A DNA stretch of 64,000 nucleotides. Origin: an uncultured Candidatus Saccharibacteria bacterium. GTDB lineage: Bacteria > Patescibacteriota > Saccharimonadia > Saccharimonadales > Saccharimonadaceae. Of this stretch, positions 23,031-31,296 are shown one piece after another. How positions within the stretch are numbered: position 1 is the first letter of the stretch; each line of letters opens with the position of its first letter. The position numbers and the translations under genes were made by a program. The notes beneath the pieces were generated by a model. The model did not search any database. It saw only the letters and a program-made list of their open reading frames with translations, and was not told the origin of the DNA. The stretch lies in the NCBI GenBank assembly GCA_938036625.1, contig CALHQH010000037.1, positions 1 to 64,000 on the forward strand, written 5' to 3'.

Positions 23031-24536
23031 ATGAATGAACACCGCAAAAAATTTGCAAGTCGTTCGCTTGTATTCGGCTTGTTTGGTATATTATTAATCA
23101 TCATTATACTGCTCTGGTGGTGGCCATGGGGCTACAGTTACAATAGCAGCTTCAAGGGTGTGCGGCCAGACCAAGTGAGTTTGCGCCAGCATGACGGGAA
23201 GATCCAGTGGCAATTTATGGATGGCGCGTGGCACGATATTGCCTCGGTGGAGGACTTGCGTGGGGCAAAAGGCGAGCAAGGTGCGCGCGGCGAGGCTGGT
23301 GCAAGCGGTGCTCGAGGTGCAGATGGCGCCAATGGCCGTGATGGCGCAGCCGGTGCACGCGGCCGCGATGGTGCTACCGGTGCAGCCGGCAAAAATGGCG
23401 CAAATGGTGCCAATGGCAAAGATGGTGCATCGGCCGCTAAAGGTGAAAAAGGCGAAAAAGGCGAACCAGGTCCCAAAGGTGATAAGGGCGAACCTGGCAA
23501 AGATGGTAAAGATGGCAAAAATGGTGAAAAGGGTGACAAGGGCGATACTGGCGCCAAGGGTGACACTGGCGCCAAAGGTGAGCAGGGTGCACCTGGTACA
23601 CCTGGCGCACAAGGAGAAAGAGGCGTACCCGGCCCGAAGGGTGACCAAGGAGACACTGGCCCACAAGGACAACCAGGCCAGCCCGGCCCACAAGGCCCAC
23701 AAGGCCAAACCGGCCCAGCTGGTGCCGATGGCCGGACGATCGAGCTCCAAAAGGGCACACTCTACATCCAGTGGCGCTACACTGGCGAAACAGCCTGGCA
23801 AAACCTCATTGCTTATACCGACCTCAAGGGCGAAAAGGGTGATGCTGGTCAGCCCGGCCCACAAGGCCAACAGGGTATCCAGGGGCAGCAAGGTGCTACT
23901 GGACCCAAAGGCCAGGATGGCACCAATGCAACGATTAATGTGACTAATAGCACCCAGCCATGCTCGCCAAATATGACCGTTACGGGTAATGGCACCTCTC
24001 AGCTTGGCCTTACCTTTGCAGGTAGCACGGTGCCGGCGGGTGGCACGGTTGGCCAAATATTGTCGAAGAAGTCGGCCGCAAACTGCGACATGGAATGGAA
24101 GAGCCTCCCTCAGATGACCATCTTTACGGCAACGCTTGGCAATGGTAATGGCGGCGTTACAGCTGCAACGATTGCCAAGGATACCTTTGCGCCAGTGCCG
24201 CTCAAGACCGTCGTAACAAACAACGGTGGTGGGTCGTGGGATGCCGGGAGCAAATCGTACATCGCACCAAGTGATGGCGTCTACTTGATCCAATCGCGGA
24301 TTCGCTTGAACGACACATCGTCGGCCCGTGGTGTATACCAGGCTGTCAACGACACGGCTCGCGACACCCCAGAAGGGGTGTGGAGCCACAACCAACACGG
24401 CTACCGCTTTACTATGCCATACACTCGCCTGATGCGAGTAACGGCCGGGACGCCGCTCAAGCTTGTTATCTACTCGGCTGGCCAAGACGCAAACATTACC
24501 GATGCAAGCCTGAGCATCGTCAAGATATCAGACTAA
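23031..24536 (+). CDS. Membrane-anchored collagen-like protein with C1q/TNF-like head
   Basis: A single N-terminal transmembrane anchor (residues about 13-32) puts the rest outside the cell. Residues 78-234 are an almost unbroken Gly-X-Y repeat (one break, near ASAAK at 133-137), and 267-297 is a second short block. Before each block lies a related module, IQWQFMDGAWHDIASVEDL (58-76) and IQWRYTGETAWQNLIAYTDL (246-265), a tandem duplication. The C-terminal 130 residues look like a C1q/TNF-type trimer head (PSDGVYLIQSRIRLND and RFTMPYTRLMRVTAGT). The protein should form a trimeric stalk with a globular tip. A role in attachment to a host bacterium is inference. It has its own promoter (TATAAT 22994-22999). 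Confidence 0.88.
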   Translation: MNEHRKKFASRSLVFGLFGILLIIIILLWWWPWGYSYNSSFKGVRPDQVSLRQHDGKIQWQFMDGAWHDIASVEDLRGAKGEQGARGEAGASGARGADGANGRDGAAGARGRDGATGAAGKNGANGANGKDGASAAKGEKGEKGEPGPKGDKGEPGKDGKDGKNGEKGDKGDTGAKGDTGAKGEQGAPGTPGAQGERGVPGPKGDQGDTGPQGQPGQPGPQGPQGQTGPAGADGRTIELQKGTLYIQWRYTGETAWQNLIAYTDLKGEKGDAGQPGPQGQQGIQGQQGATGPKGQDGTNATINVTNSTQPCSPNMTVTGNGTSQLGLTFAGSTVPAGGTVGQILSKKSAANCDMEWKSLPQMTIFTATLGNGNGGVTAATIAKDTFAPVPLKTVVTNNGGGSWDAGSKSYIAPSDGVYLIQSRIRLNDTSSARGVYQAVNDTARDTPEGVWSHNQHGYRFTMPYTRLMRVTAGTPLKLVIYSAGQDANITDASLSIVKISD

Positions 24537-24564
24537 GCTAGGCAGCCTACTACCAACCCCCCTA

Positions 24565-24591
24565 CAGAACCAGCTACTATGGCTGGTTCTG
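24565..24591 (+). terminator. Hairpin after the collagen-like gene
   Basis: A perfect 10-bp stem (CAGAACCAGC with GCTGGTTCTG) with a seven-base loop lies about 30 bases after the stop codon. The following T-tract is weak (TGTTAGTT). Confidence 0.7.
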
Positions 24592-24764
24592 TGTTAGTTC
24601 CTCCTCGCTCATGGAGTGATCGAGAGCAGAAAAGTGAGGCAAAAATGGGGGTATGGGGCCGCGCTATGCGCCCAATAGTACCGTGGCTGGGTGGCCATCG
24701 TGCCCGGAAGTTTTATCGAACAAATTGCCATTACGCTTGGCGCGGTATCTGATATAATATAGTT

Positions 24765-26009
24765 ATGTTAGATATTCGTTATATTCGCGCGCATGCCGAC
24801 GAGGTGCAGGCAGCAGCGCGCCATAAGGGCTATGAGGTGTCTATCGCTGCGCTTCTCGCGTGCGACGATCAGCGCCGGGAGCTCCAGCAGCGGGTGGATG
24901 CTGTGCGCACCACGCGCAACGAGACAGCCGCTCAAATGAAGGGCGGCAAACCCAGCCAAGAACTCATCGCTACAGGCAAGGCACTCAAAGCCGAGCTTGC
25001 AACGCTGGAAGAGGAGCTGCGCACCATAGAGAACAACTTTTTTACTCAGCTCGAGGCAGTGCCGAATATCACCCTGCCAGATGTGCCACTGGGTGGCGAA
25101 GACGACAGTGTGGAGATTAAGCAGTGGGGTGAGCGGCGTGAGTCGGCGCAAGATCACCTCGACTTCGCCACGAGCCGGGGTTGGCTCGACTTCGAGCGCG
25201 GTGCTAAGGTGGCTGGCACGAAGTTTTACTATGTGCTGGGCGACCTGATGCTGCTCGAGAATGCCATCTACCAATATGCCCTCAATTTCCTCGTGGGCAA
25301 AGGCTTCCGCCCTATGACGGTGCCGCACATGGTGAGTGGCCGCGTGGCGCGTGGCTCGGGCTTTGCACCCAAGAGCGATAAGGAGAGTAACGAGTACTTT
25401 ATTGAGGGCGAAGACACTATGCTTATTGGCACAGCCGAGGCCCCACTGACGGGCTTCCATGCCGATGAGATCTTGCATGAGAAAGACCTACCACTGCTCT
25501 ACGCAGGCTACAGCCCCTGCTATCGCAAGGAGGCTGGCGCAGCCGGGAAGTTTAGCCGCGGGCTGTTTCGGGTTCATCAGTTTAACAAATTAGAGATGTA
25601 TATCTATTGCTTGCCCAAGCAGTCGGCTCAGATGCATGAGAAAATCCTTGCGCTAGAGGAGGAGATTTGGCAAAGCCTGGGCGTGCCATACCACGTGGTG
25701 AATATCGCGGCGGGAGACCTCGGTGCACCAGCTGCCAAGAAGTACGACATCGAGTATTGGTCGCCCGTTGATGGCGCCTACCGCGAGCTCACCAGCTGCA
25801 GCAACTGCACCGACTTCCAAGCCCGCAATCTCGGCATCCGCGTCCGCCGGGCCGATGGCTCACTCCAGGTAGTGCACACCCTCAATGGCACCGCAGTGAG
25901 CTTGGCTCGTGCACTCGTAGCAATTATCGAGAATTATCAAACAACAGATGGCCAGCTCCGCGTGCCAACGGTGCTGCAGCCATATCTGAACAATAGGGAG
26001 GTACTCTAG
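24765..26009 (+). CDS. serS: Seryl-tRNA synthetase
   Basis: SerRS charges tRNA-Ser and tRNA-Sec where present. The N-terminal long coiled-coil arm that grips the tRNA variable loop spans about residues 30-100 (LQQRVDAVRTTRNETAAQMK). The catalytic core shows FRPMTVPHMVS, the motif 2 region YSPCYRKEAGAAGKFSRGLF with RVHQFNKLEM, and motif 3 LNGTAVSLARALVAIIENYQ. The length of 414 is normal. TATAAT (24753-24758) ends exactly six bases before ATG 24765, so the mRNA should start at the start codon. pyrD begins directly after the stop codon, suggesting translational coupling. Confidence 0.97.
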   Translation: MLDIRYIRAHADEVQAAARHKGYEVSIAALLACDDQRRELQQRVDAVRTTRNETAAQMKGGKPSQELIATGKALKAELATLEEELRTIENNFFTQLEAVPNITLPDVPLGGEDDSVEIKQWGERRESAQDHLDFATSRGWLDFERGAKVAGTKFYYVLGDLMLLENAIYQYALNFLVGKGFRPMTVPHMVSGRVARGSGFAPKSDKESNEYFIEGEDTMLIGTAEAPLTGFHADEILHEKDLPLLYAGYSPCYRKEAGAAGKFSRGLFRVHQFNKLEMYIYCLPKQSAQMHEKILALEEEIWQSLGVPYHVVNIAAGDLGAPAAKKYDIEYWSPVDGAYRELTSCSNCTDFQARNLGIRVRRADGSLQVVHTLNGTAVSLARALVAIIENYQTTDGQLRVPTVLQPYLNNREVL

Positions 26010-27137
26010 ATGGGGCGCACAATCAGAAAAATGAGCCGCAAAGGCTATGCCAAAGTTGCCAAGCCGTTTCTCTTCCGGCGGCAGCCCGATGCAGCGCACC
26101 AGTCGATGCTCTGGACGGCGCGGGCACTGCATGCTATCCGCGGCGAGCAGCTCCTCAGTGGTTGGCGCTACAAGAATCCTCGCCTCGAGCAGACTATTCT
26201 TGGCCTCAATTTTGTCAATCCTATTGGCCTGTCTGCTGGGCTGGATAAAGATTTTGATCTGCCTCCGGTGGCGAAGAAAATCGGTTGCGGCTTTGAGATT
26301 GGCGGTTCGGTAACGGCCGTGCCTTGTGAGGGTAACCCCAAGCCGTGGTTTCGTCGCTTGGCTAGTGAGCAGTCGATCGTCGTGAATGTTGGGTTGGCAA
26401 ATCGCGGCGTCGCCAAGGCAATCGAGCAGATCCGCAGTTACTCACCACGGGTTTGGCGCGACTTTCCGCTCAGCGTATCCGTAGCCAAGACGAACAGCCC
26501 TAAGCAAGTCCGCCCCAAGCAAGCGATTGCCGACTACTGCGACAGCCTTCGCCAGCTTGAAGCAGCTGGTTGTGCACCACTGTACGAGATTAATATCTCC
26601 TGCCCTAATGCCTATGGCGGCGAGCCCTTCACCACGCCCGCTCGCCTCAAGAAACTTCTCACTGCGGTGGATGAGCTGAAGCTCTCACGTCCCGTCTTTA
26701 TCAAAATGCCAACGGATAAGACATGGACGCAGTTTGCCAAGCTCCTCTCCATTATCGATAAGCATAATGTGGCGGGCCTGACGATCGGCAACCTCGTCAA
26801 AGATCGCAGTAAGCTCACCGACCCAAGTGTCTTGCCTGACGATACTCCTGGTAGCCTGAGTGGTCGGCCAGCTCAGGCCATTACCACGCGGCTTATCCAC
26901 AAGACGTATGCACTGTATGGTGACCGCTTTGTCATCATTGGTGTGGGCGGTGTCTTTACGGCGGAGGATGCGTACGAAAAGATCCGGGCCGGCGCGAGCC
27001 TGGTGGCGCTGGTGACAGCGCTGATGTTTGAAGGGCCACAGGTCGTGGGCGATATCAACGAAGGCTTGGTGGAGCTGCTCGACCGAGACGACTATGTCTC
27101 CATTAGCGAAGCAATCGGTGCGGCGCACCGCAAGTAG
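26010..27137 (+). CDS. pyrD: Dihydroorotate dehydrogenase, class 2-like
   Basis: DHODH oxidises dihydroorotate to orotate with FMN. The N-terminal segment and core resemble the membrane-linked, quinone-using class 2: LGLNFVNPIGLSAGLDKDFD and GFEIGGSVTAVPCEGNPKPW. FMN and substrate motifs include SVAKTNSP, INISCPNAYGG, IKMPTDKTW, TIGNLV, LSGRPAQAITTRLI and VIIGVGGVFTAEDAYEKIRA. At the catalytic-base position of the N-I-S-x-P-N motif there is Cys, typical of class 1 enzymes, where class 2 normally has Ser. The protein starts at ATG 26010, immediately after the serS stop codon, without its own Shine-Dalgarno site. No other pyrimidine pathway genes are in the window. Confidence 0.9.
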   Translation: MGRTIRKMSRKGYAKVAKPFLFRRQPDAAHQSMLWTARALHAIRGEQLLSGWRYKNPRLEQTILGLNFVNPIGLSAGLDKDFDLPPVAKKIGCGFEIGGSVTAVPCEGNPKPWFRRLASEQSIVVNVGLANRGVAKAIEQIRSYSPRVWRDFPLSVSVAKTNSPKQVRPKQAIADYCDSLRQLEAAGCAPLYEINISCPNAYGGEPFTTPARLKKLLTAVDELKLSRPVFIKMPTDKTWTQFAKLLSIIDKHNVAGLTIGNLVKDRSKLTDPSVLPDDTPGSLSGRPAQAITTRLIHKTYALYGDRFVIIGVGGVFTAEDAYEKIRAGASLVALVTALMFEGPQVVGDINEGLVELLDRDDYVSISEAIGAAHRK

Positions 27138-27320
27138 GGGAGCTGATGGCGTCCGAAGCAAACGGCTTGCGGGATTAAAGCGCTCTGTTTCTTTTCGCGT
27201 CTCCTCCAGCGTTAGAGTTGAGGTCGATTATAACAATCAATCTGCTGCTCTACCTGAATAAAGTCGCGAGAATGGGCTGGTGCTGAGGAGCGGAATTGTG
27301 GGAGTTAGGTTCACAGCCAT

Positions 27321-27349
27321 TTGACATTACTCACAATATACTGCATTAT
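27321..27349 (+). promoter_or_regulatory. Sigma70-type promoter
   Basis: TTGACA (27321-27326), a 17-base spacer and CATTAT (27344-27349). It would give a leader of about 25 bases with AAAGGAG before the gene at 27381. Confidence 0.65.
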
Positions 27350-27380
27350 AGGACGAAAGAATTGCAACAAAGGAGCAAGA

Positions 27381-28025
27381 ATGAACGAAAAACAGCTACC
27401 AGCAAACGGAGAGCGGCAAGACCCATCAGGGCTGGCAGATCAGCTACAAGAAGAGCTCAGCCGTATCTTAACAGAAAGACCCTTCGAGTATGCATGGTGG
27501 AGGCAGAGTGCGTTGCAGGAGCGTCGTATCCAAACCAACCCAGAGCTCAGCAAAGATGGTGAAACCAACGCCACCGAGCGTACTATATTCTTGACAGGCC
27601 GCAAGGGCGAGCCTATAGCGGTATTTGGCGTTGTGCCCGATAGTCGACCAGTTGTTTTGGACCCGACTGTCGCTATTATGGCGCCTGATGGTAAAGACTG
27701 GGTGGTGTATCGCTGTGGGGCGGATGCCAACGATAAATGGCAGGTCGTGCGCATCCACGGCACAGGCACCGAGCAATACGATGATGGAGAAGAATACACC
27801 TTCTTCCAACCCACAGAGGGCGATAGCCAGCAGCACCCCTCGCACAAGAATGCCGACGCACAAGAGCTGAGAGACCTGATGAAGTTGATAGATACGTCAC
27901 ACTGCCGCACAGAGACACCACCTAAGAGCAAAGAGACTGAGGTTTTGCTCGACCAGATTAAAAAGCTACGAGACGAGGCGGCATATCGGATAAGCTCGTT
28001 GGCTGAACATCTCTATCTGCGCTGA
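27381..28025 (+). CDS. Uncharacterised soluble protein, 214 aa
   Basis: I do not recognise this protein. It begins MNEKQLPANGERQDPSGLAD, followed by an amphipathic helix (LADQLQEELSRILTE). The centre looks like a small beta-rich domain (AIMAPDGKDWVVYRCGADAN, then WQVVRIHGTGTEQYDDGEEY). The end is helical (DQIKKLRDEAAYRISSLAEH). There is no signal peptide or membrane segment. The N-terminal helix resembles IAEALTAELSRIIEG in the unknown protein at 61476, a weak hint of a shared module. The start follows AAAGGAG with a six-base gap. It has its own promoter and sits between pyrD and the hibernation factor. Confidence 0.8.
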   Translation: MNEKQLPANGERQDPSGLADQLQEELSRILTERPFEYAWWRQSALQERRIQTNPELSKDGETNATERTIFLTGRKGEPIAVFGVVPDSRPVVLDPTVAIMAPDGKDWVVYRCGADANDKWQVVRIHGTGTEQYDDGEEYTFFQPTEGDSQQHPSHKNADAQELRDLMKLIDTSHCRTETPPKSKETEVLLDQIKKLRDEAAYRISSLAEHLYLR

Positions 28026-28106
28026 TAATGTGCCCATAACAACCCCTGTTTTCTCCTCAACCATGCTATACTATAAGCACAAGTTGCTAACACGAAAGGG
28101 GTCAGC

Positions 28107-28496
28107 ATGATCGCAAACATCGACATTACCGGTATTGGCAAATACTCGCCAGACGAGCCAACCAAAAAATACATCCGCAAGAAGATCGGTGCACTCGACC
28201 GCATGGTGTCGCGCCACGCTCGTAAGACCGTCAGTGCTATGGTGCGCATCGAGGAGATCAATGGCGAGCATGGCAATAAATATGAGGTAGAGGTGGTCAT
28301 TACCGTGCCAGACCAAACCATCAAGGCCAAAGACTCCACACTCAACGTCCTGGCTGCCACCGACATCGTCGAGCGCAAACTGGCTGGCCAGCTGCGCAAA
28401 TATAAGCAAAACCAGCTGCCGCACCTTGGTCGCCGTGGCCTTCTCGCTCGCTTCAAGCGCAGCTTCGAGCGCGAGCAGGATCATCCTGCGGAGTAG
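28107..28496 (+). CDS. Ribosome hibernation-promoting factor (HPF/RaiA family, short form)
   Basis: HPF/RaiA binds the 30S decoding centre of idle ribosomes. The protein starts MIANIDITGIGKYSPDEPTK and shows the S30AE pattern: a beta-strand, the helix KKYIRKKIGALDRMVSR, strands (VSAMVRIEEI, KYEVEVVITVP), then LAATDIVERKLAGQLRKYKQ, the second helix. The C-terminal dimerisation domain of long HPF is lacking; instead there is a short basic and then acidic tail (LLARFKRSFEREQDH). The length of 129 is slightly longer than RaiA (about 113). A TATACT -10 lies about 35 bases upstream and GAAAGGGG precedes the ATG. A terminator follows, then secA with its own promoter. Confidence 0.9.
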   Translation: MIANIDITGIGKYSPDEPTKKYIRKKIGALDRMVSRHARKTVSAMVRIEEINGEHGNKYEVEVVITVPDQTIKAKDSTLNVLAATDIVERKLAGQLRKYKQNQLPHLGRRGLLARFKRSFEREQDHPAE

Positions 28497-28519
28497 ATGA
28501 TAGGTAAGACGCGCGAGCT

Positions 28520-28552
28520 AAGAGGCCGGTATCAGTCGGGTATCGGCCTCTT
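28520..28552 (+). terminator. Terminator of the hibernation factor gene
   Basis: Stem AAGAGGCCG with CGGCCTCTT (28520-28528 with 28544-28552), extended by a GTAT/TATC-like inner part. The stem's own final TT is the only T-run. Confidence 0.75.
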
Positions 28553-28665
28553 GCTCATACTTTGTGCAGGCTACCCTTCCCAAATAGCCGCAAACCCGGT
28601 ATAATGAGGGGAGTTTTTTGAATTGAATGGCCGCTTAGAGAGGAAAGCGAGGGAAGTTTGACACC

Positions 28666-31296
28666 ATGGCAACAACACAGCAAAAAGCACTGACGAAGAT
28701 TTTTGGCGATCCGCAGAAGCGGATCTTGAAGCGTCTGCAGAAGAAGGTAGACGAGATCAACAAGCTTGGGCCGAAATATAAGGCACTCTCGGATGAGGAA
28801 TTAGCCAAGCAAACAGAGGTACTCAAGCAGCGCCTGCGCAAGAAAGGTACGACGCTCGATACTATCCTGCCCGATGCCTTTGCAGTGGTGCGTGAGATGG
28901 CCGACCGGGTGATTGGTGAGCGGCACTATGATGTGCAGCTGATTGGCTCGATGGTGCTGCACGAAGGCAACGTCGCCGAGCTCAAGACTGGTGAAGGCAA
29001 GACCCTGATGTCCACTCTGGCGGCATATCTCAACGCGCTGGAGGGCAAGGGTGTGCACGTCGTGACCGTCAACGACTACCTGGCGCAGCGCGATGCTGGC
29101 TGGATGGGGCAGATCTATAGCGCTCTGGGCATTAGCACCGGTGTGATCATTAACGAAGCGTCCTTCCTCTACGATGGTGCGTATACCAACGAGAACCATA
29201 CTGACCCACGCATGCAAAAGCTCCGCCCCTGTACACGGCGCGAGGCCTATGAGGCAGACATTACCTATGGGACAAACAACGAGTTTGGCTTCGACTACCT
29301 GCGTGACAACATGGTCAATGAGATTAGCCTGGTGCGTCAGCGCGAGCTCAACTTTGCCATTGTAGACGAGGTGGATTCCATCTTGATCGACGAAGCGCGC
29401 ACCCCACTCATCATTAGTGCGCCCGCGGCCGAGAACCCTGATAGCTACTACCAATTTGCCAAGATTGCTGCCAAGCTTGTGCCGGAGGACTACCGTCTCG
29501 ACGAAAAGCACACCAGTGTAGCGCTGACGGATAGCGGCATCGATAAGGTACAAAAACTCCTTGGTATAAAAAATTTGTACACCCCTGAATATGTTCGCAG
29601 TGTCTACCATATCAACCAAGCTCTGCGCGCCCAGACACTCTTCCATCGAGACAAAAACTACGTGGTGACCAATGATGGCGAGGTTATCATTGTCGATGAG
29701 CACACCGGCCGCCTCAAGATTGGCAACCGCTACAACGAAGGCCTCCACCAGGCGATCGAAGCCAAAGAAGGCGTGCCTGTCCAGCAAGAGAGCATGACGC
29801 TGGCGACCATTTCCTTCCAGAATTTCTTCCGCCTATATAAGAAGCTTAGTGGTATGACCGGTACGGCCTTTACAGAGGCAGAGGAGTTCCAGCAGATCTA
29901 CAGCCTGGATGTGGTGGTAGTGCCGCCCAACAAGCCAATTACCCGCAAAGACCACCAAGATCTCATTTACAAAACCGAAAAGGCTAAGCTCAAAGCTGTG
30001 GCAGCTGCCATCAAAAAGTACCATGAGCAAGGCCGGCCAGTGCTGGTGGGGTCGGGCTCGATTGCTAAGAATGAGCTGATCGCCCAGTGGCTCGACAAAG
30101 CGGGCATTGCATATGAGATCCTCAACGCCAAGAATAATGAGCGCGAGGCCGAGATCGTGGCGCACGCTGGCGAGAAGGGTGCTGTGACGCTGGCGACGAA
30201 CATCGCGGGGCGTGGTACAGACATCAAGCTTGGGCCGGGCGTGAAGGAGCTTGGTGGCTTGGTGGTGATCGGCAGCGAGCGGCATGAGTCGCGCCGGATC
30301 GACAACCAGCTGCGTGGCCGTGGTGGCCGCCAGGGCGACCCGGGTGACACCCAATTCTACGTCTCGACCGAAGATGACTTGATGCGGATCTTCCAGGGCG
30401 AGCGCATTGCCGACCTGATGGAGCGCCTTGGGGTAGAAGAAGACATGGCCATCCAAAACAAAGCGGTCAGCAAGACGCTCGAGGCGGCGCAAAAGCGGGT
30501 CGAAGGCTTTAACTTCGATGCGCGCAAAAATGTTGTTCAGTACGATAACGTCATCAACCGCCACCGCAAAGTGGTCTATACTGTGCGACGCAAGATCCTC
30601 GATGGCGACAACATCAAGCCAGAAATCCAGCGCCTGTTGCGCACTGCAGTAGAGAGCCTTACAGAGGTACCAGCCAAGCAAAACCCCAAGTTTGCTGAGG
30701 AGTTTGGCGCGATCTTCCCACTGGACAAAGACGAGATCAAGAAGATCGGTGCCGAGAAGCGCGACCGTGTCCGGACTAAGATGGCACTCGATGCGGCGAA
30801 AAAATTGTATCAAGATAAAGAAGACGAGCTGGGTAGCGAGCTACTACGCGGTATTGAGCGCGAGGTGTACTTGCAGGTGCTCGACACGCTGTGGATGCAG
30901 CACCTAGAGAACATGCAGCACCTGCGTGAGGGGATTCACTGGCGCAGCGTGGGCCAACGCGACCCGCTCGTGGAGTACCGCGCAGAATCGCAAAAGCTGT
31001 TCGACAGCCTGCAGGCTAATCTCCGGGCGGAGGTCCTCCATGCAATCTACCAAGTACGCAAGACAGATGCCATCACTCAGGAGGCAACCGACAACGAGCA
31101 CGACACCGAGCTCACTCGCCTGGCCGAAACCTCAGTGGAGCGCGGTGTGAATGAAATCACGAGCGGGGAAGCCAATCGTGATCAGGACTTTACCAAAACA
31201 AAAGCGGCACCAACTACTGCCGACGTCAACCGCAAACGTAACGCCGCCCGCAAGAAAAAGAAAGCCCAGCGGCAGAATCGCAAAAAGAACCGCTAG
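28666..31296 (+). CDS. secA: Preprotein translocase ATPase SecA
   Basis: SecA drives protein export through SecYEG. Visible motifs are Walker A (LKTGEGKTLMSTLAAYLNAL), the signature TYGTNNEFGFDYLRDNM, the DEAD-like VDEVDSILIDEARTPLIIS, and motifs V-VI (TNIAGRGTDIKLGPGV, SERHESRRIDNQLRGRGGRQ, GDPGDTQFYVSTED). The scaffold and helical wing domains follow (QYDNVINRHRKVVYTVR, MQHLREGIHWRSVGQRDPLV). The C-terminal zinc finger is missing; it ends in a basic tail of about 20 residues (NRKRNAARKKKKAQRQ). The length of 876 is within range. TATAAT at 28600-28605 gives a leader of about 55 bases; GAGGGAAG precedes the start. The M16 peptidase gene begins right after the stop. Confidence 0.98.
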   Translation: MATTQQKALTKIFGDPQKRILKRLQKKVDEINKLGPKYKALSDEELAKQTEVLKQRLRKKGTTLDTILPDAFAVVREMADRVIGERHYDVQLIGSMVLHEGNVAELKTGEGKTLMSTLAAYLNALEGKGVHVVTVNDYLAQRDAGWMGQIYSALGISTGVIINEASFLYDGAYTNENHTDPRMQKLRPCTRREAYEADITYGTNNEFGFDYLRDNMVNEISLVRQRELNFAIVDEVDSILIDEARTPLIISAPAAENPDSYYQFAKIAAKLVPEDYRLDEKHTSVALTDSGIDKVQKLLGIKNLYTPEYVRSVYHINQALRAQTLFHRDKNYVVTNDGEVIIVDEHTGRLKIGNRYNEGLHQAIEAKEGVPVQQESMTLATISFQNFFRLYKKLSGMTGTAFTEAEEFQQIYSLDVVVVPPNKPITRKDHQDLIYKTEKAKLKAVAAAIKKYHEQGRPVLVGSGSIAKNELIAQWLDKAGIAYEILNAKNNEREAEIVAHAGEKGAVTLATNIAGRGTDIKLGPGVKELGGLVVIGSERHESRRIDNQLRGRGGRQGDPGDTQFYVSTEDDLMRIFQGERIADLMERLGVEEDMAIQNKAVSKTLEAAQKRVEGFNFDARKNVVQYDNVINRHRKVVYTVRRKILDGDNIKPEIQRLLRTAVESLTEVPAKQNPKFAEEFGAIFPLDKDEIKKIGAEKRDRVRTKMALDAAKKLYQDKEDELGSELLRGIEREVYLQVLDTLWMQHLENMQHLREGIHWRSVGQRDPLVEYRAESQKLFDSLQANLRAEVLHAIYQVRKTDAITQEATDNEHDTELTRLAETSVERGVNEITSGEANRDQDFTKTKAAPTTADVNRKRNAARKKKKAQRQNRKKNR

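Noticed and set aside
23094..24485. 463-codon minus-strand open frame opposite the collagen-like gene
   Set aside because: It comes from the repetitive Gly-X-Y codons read in reverse; no start signals and biased low-complexity product.
28623..28665. Mini-frame ATGGCCGCTTAG in the secA leader as a SecM-like leader peptide
   Set aside because: Only three codons long and no arrest motif; SecM-type control cannot be supported.
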